From Candidatus Alistipes faecavium (GTDB taxonomy: Bacteria > Bacteroidota > Bacteroidia > Bacteroidales > Rikenellaceae), in assembly GCA_019118605.1 (NCBI GenBank), contig DWYP01000007.1:1-64000 (forward strand): 64,000 nucleotides of DNA. The letters are read 5' to 3'. Both the position numbers and the translations under genes were made by a program. Each line of letters starts with the position of its first letter. The first letter of the stretch is position 1. The notes under the pieces are model-generated. The model made no database searches. It was not told where the DNA came from and saw nothing but the letters and a program-made list of their open reading frames with translations. Below are positions 63,805 through 64,000 of this stretch, piece after piece.

Positions 63805-64000
63805 ATGATATGGAATAAGAGCAAGGAGTGCATGAGCAGGGACGAGATGTCCGACCTGCAGGGCAAACGGCTGCACAAACTCGTGGAGCTCGTTTACCAC
63901 AACGTGCCTTTTTACCGGGAGAAGATGCAGGCGCTGGATCTTACCCCCGAGGACATCCGCAGCATCGAGGACATCCGGAAACTGCCCTTCACCACCAAGC
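63805..64000 (+). CDS. paaK: Phenylacetate-CoA ligase-like protein, N-terminal fragment
   Basis: Start of an adenylate-forming aryl-acetate:CoA ligase, cut by the right edge. The frame from 63805 begins MIWNKSKECMSRDEM, continues LQGKRLHKLVELVYHNVPFY and ends at KLPFTTK, the standard N-terminus of the PaaK family. In Bacteroidetes this gene usually lies beside iorAB, where running in reverse it would release aryl acetate and conserve the thioester energy as ATP. 69 bases separate it from the aminotransferase. Confidence 0.9.
   Translation, partial: MIWNKSKECMSRDEMSDLQGKRLHKLVELVYHNVPFYREKMQALDLTPEDIRSIEDIRKLPFTTK

Overview
The window looks like chromosome from a high-GC Bacteroidetes, most likely Alistipes or a close Rikenellaceae relative. 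This is inferred from gene content and promoters, not from a marker gene. Supporting signs are the promoter form (G/T)TTG-N20-TAnnTTTG (seen complete at several genes), few Shine-Dalgarno motifs, a SusC/SusD outer-membrane pair, many short signal-peptidase II lipoproteins, a V-type ATPase operon with a DUF2764 gene, DUF4301 and GH97 proteins, and an iorAB/paaK fermentation cluster. I see no insertion sequence, CRISPR array or intact prophage.

Left part (1-18.2 kb), mostly housekeeping. On the minus strand are the start of rpoD, an HtrA/DegP protease, metK, transketolase, and clpX-clpP-trigger factor. From 9.2 to 18.1 kb a plus-strand run carries a lipoprotein glutaminyl cyclase, metH, metF, an M20 amidohydrolase and RNase R, ending at a perfect bidirectional terminator. 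metH, metF and metK together cover remethylation of homocysteine, its methyl-folate supply, and S-adenosylmethionine synthesis.

18.2-25.8 kb, minus strand: a seven-gene V/A-type ATPase operon, order E-DUF2764-A-B-D-I-K. No canonical C, F or G/H subunit is present. The proteolipid keeps the residues that bind sodium in the Enterococcus enzyme.

26.0-42.2 kb: a polysaccharide-utilisation-type locus. A phosphodiester-glycosidase (NAGPA-like) lipoprotein is on the minus strand. Then on the plus strand come SusC, SusD, two surface lipoproteins (one DUF5018-like), a tandem pair of GHL10-type hydrolase lipoproteins, a GH97 enzyme, a calcineurin-like phosphoesterase and a CE2-like SGNH esterase. The combination of phosphodiester-, glycoside- and ester-directed enzymes suggests a phosphorylated or acylated glycan. 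The substrate is unknown.

42.3-53.5 kb: DUF4301 protein (minus), then murB-tilS-holA-class IV aminotransferase-like protein, a lone phage-type DUF6549-like protein, an EEP-family lipoprotein, coaD-lpxD-thioredoxin lipoprotein, ruvC, a long polypurine tract and tRNA-Arg(ACG).

53.6-58.3 kb: a poorly characterised surface locus with a PKD plus BspA-like leucine-rich-repeat lipoprotein, a membrane-spanning TPR protein with a cytoplasmic helix-turn-helix-like end, and a small lipoprotein whose promoter carries an inverted repeat.

58.9-64.0 kb: a plus-strand cluster of GNAT acetyltransferase, nitrilase-family amidase, iorA, iorB, a class I aminotransferase and the start of a phenylacetate-CoA ligase gene, consistent with ferredoxin-linked oxidative decarboxylation of aromatic amino acid derivatives to aryl acetates with ATP gain. 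A 665-base gap before it ends with a terminator-like hairpin that belongs to no recognised gene.
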